Assembly (NCBI RefSeq): GCF_000766795.1
Contig: NZ_JPDS01000001.1
Location: 687,001 to 751,000 of the forward strand
Source of the DNA: Polaribacter sp. Hel1_85
Lineage (GTDB): Bacteria; Bacteroidota; Bacteroidia; Flavobacteriales; Flavobacteriaceae
Length of the DNA: 64,000 nucleotides
Direction: 5' to 3'
Position numbers and translations under genes: made by a program. Numbering within the stretch: the first letter of the stretch is position 1; each line of letters starts with the position of its first letter. The notes below the pieces were generated by a model. That model had not been told where the DNA came from, made no database searches, and saw only the letters and a program-made list of their open reading frames with translations. Below, one piece after another: positions 63,236 through 64,000 of this stretch.

Positions 63236-63736
63236 CAACATCAGGTAACATTATATTAAATCAACTGCAAATTTCTCAAAAAAATTAGAAGAATTGCTTA
63301 TCAGATTTATGAAACAAATAGTTCAGAAAAAGAAGTTATACTTGCAGGAATTGTAGGAAATGGTTTTGTGTTTGCTGAAAAATTAATGGAGGATTTACAA
63401 GAAATTTCAAACTTAAAAATAACTATTTGCAAAGTTATTATTGATAAGAAAAAACCATTAAATCCAATTACAACTTCTTTAAATGTAGAAGATTACAAAA
63501 ACAAATCTTTAGTTTTGGTAGATGATGTATTAAGTTCTGGAACTACTTTAATATACGGAATAAAACATTTCTTAGATGTTCCTTTAAAAAAATTTAAAAC
63601 AGCTGTTTTAGTAAATAGAAATCATAAAAAATATCCTGTAAAAGCAGATTTTAAAGGAATTTCTTTATCAACTTCTATAAAAGAACATATTCAAGTAGAA
63701 TTTTCAGAAAAAGAAACTATTGCTTATTTAGTTTAA
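63232..63736 (+). pseudogene. Phosphoribosyltransferase (PyrR-like), frameshifted
   Basis: Start ATG 63232 (MTTSGNIILNQLQISQK). A 7-A run at 63278-63284 puts the frame into a TAG at once. With one base fewer it reads KIRRIAYQIYETNSSEKEVI and continues to 63736. The PRPP-binding motif VLVDDVLSSGTT and VNRNHKKYPVKADFKG identify the type I phosphoribosyltransferase family, close to PyrR. About 167 residues when repaired. The downstream ATGs could give a partial product only. Overlaps the convergent aroK by 9 bp. Confidence 0.82.
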
Positions 63737-64000
63737 TAGCTTTTTTAATTCTTCTGCAACTTCCTTTTTAGTTTTATCATCTATTTTTATAGTAGTTTTT
63801 GCTTGCTCATAAAAAGGACGTCTTTCAAAAAGATGTTTTGCAACAAATTCTGGAATTTTATCATCACCCAAAGAAGCTATTAAAGGTCTTTTAGCTTTTT
63901 TCTTTATTAAACGTTCTATCATAGTTGCAGTACTTCCTTGCAAATAAATAGAGCTAGTATTTCCTTTATTCACTTCTTCCATATTATTAGCATAACAAGG
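63728..64000 (-). CDS. aroK: Shikimate kinase, C-terminal part (5' end outside window)
   Basis: 91 residues are visible, open to the window edge (PCYANNMEEVNKG). SSIYLQGSTATMIERLIKKKAKRPLI includes the lid-region Arg, and HLFERRPFYEQAKTTIKID is the conserved shikimate kinase end, ahead of a final helix. Phosphorylates shikimate with ATP in aromatic amino acid synthesis. The P-loop part lies beyond 64000. Confidence 0.87.
   Translation of the reverse strand, partial: PCYANNMEEVNKGNTSSIYLQGSTATMIERLIKKKAKRPLIASLGDDKIPEFVAKHLFERRPFYEQAKTTIKIDDKTKKEVAEELKKLLN

Overview
The window is chromosomal DNA from a marine-type member of the Flavobacteriaceae (Bacteroidota). The case rests on very AT-rich DNA with strong A/T codon preference, almost no Shine-Dalgarno sites, and promoter boxes of the TTG-N17-23-TAnnTTTG type. 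Gene families such as YtxJ, DUF1573 pairs, DUF2490, DUF6503, a split transketolase, a roughly 950-residue CarB and a GNAT-nitrilase fusion point the same way. By feel it is closest to Polaribacter or Tenacibaculum; I could not test this.

Layout. 1-4670: lysA tail, an FAH-family enzyme, a frameshifted acetyltransferase, Tex and a lipoprotein. 4680-8386: topB, interrupted by a 1,247-bp IS110-family element that landed in a dispersed repeat inside the gene. The left end of this element folds into two guide-bearing hairpins that match both the target and the element ends, as a bridge RNA should. 8496-13308: sterol desaturase-like protein, VF530 protein, gcvT, an SDR protein and a membrane hydrolase. 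13379-17260: a restriction-modification cassette (controller protein, PLD-type nuclease, second HTH regulator, N6-adenine methylase) bracketed by integron attC-like hairpin sites. 17577-18944: a secreted protein and a CPBP protease. 19007-24302: a polyamine operon (arginine decarboxylase, agmatinase, GNAT-nitrilase, deoxyhypusine-synthase-like). 24830-35404: mostly housekeeping genes (helicase, YtxJ, clpB, smpB, UbiA, maf, half a transketolase). 35478-38045: a DUF134 regulator and a large unrecognised PLP enzyme. 38284-39997: a solitary contractile-tail sheath gene bracketed by a second attC-like pair. 40071-41006: a ParDE-type toxin-antitoxin pair between two copies of the carB 3' end. 40919-55423: carB, rpmH, pyrG, yidC, valS, DUF1573 twins, an aspartic protease, an aminotransferase and murB. 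55480-61614: a minus-strand group with a VTC-type polyphosphate polymerase domain, DUF4956, DUF2490, SCO, YwqK-like, YHYH, CotH and EF-hand proteins. 61923-64000: an FKBP lipoprotein and a phosphoribosyltransferase, both frameshifted, an S4 protein and a partial aroK.

The most interesting signals are (1) the IS110 element with a readable bridge RNA aimed at a dispersed repeat, parallel to IS621 and REP sequences, and (2) two gene cassettes whose flanking hairpins show the reciprocal box complementarity expected of integron-style G/TT recombination, with no integrase in the window. Three chromosomal genes are frameshifted at A/T homopolymers, which may be sequencing error rather than biology. 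No tRNA, rRNA or CRISPR array was seen.
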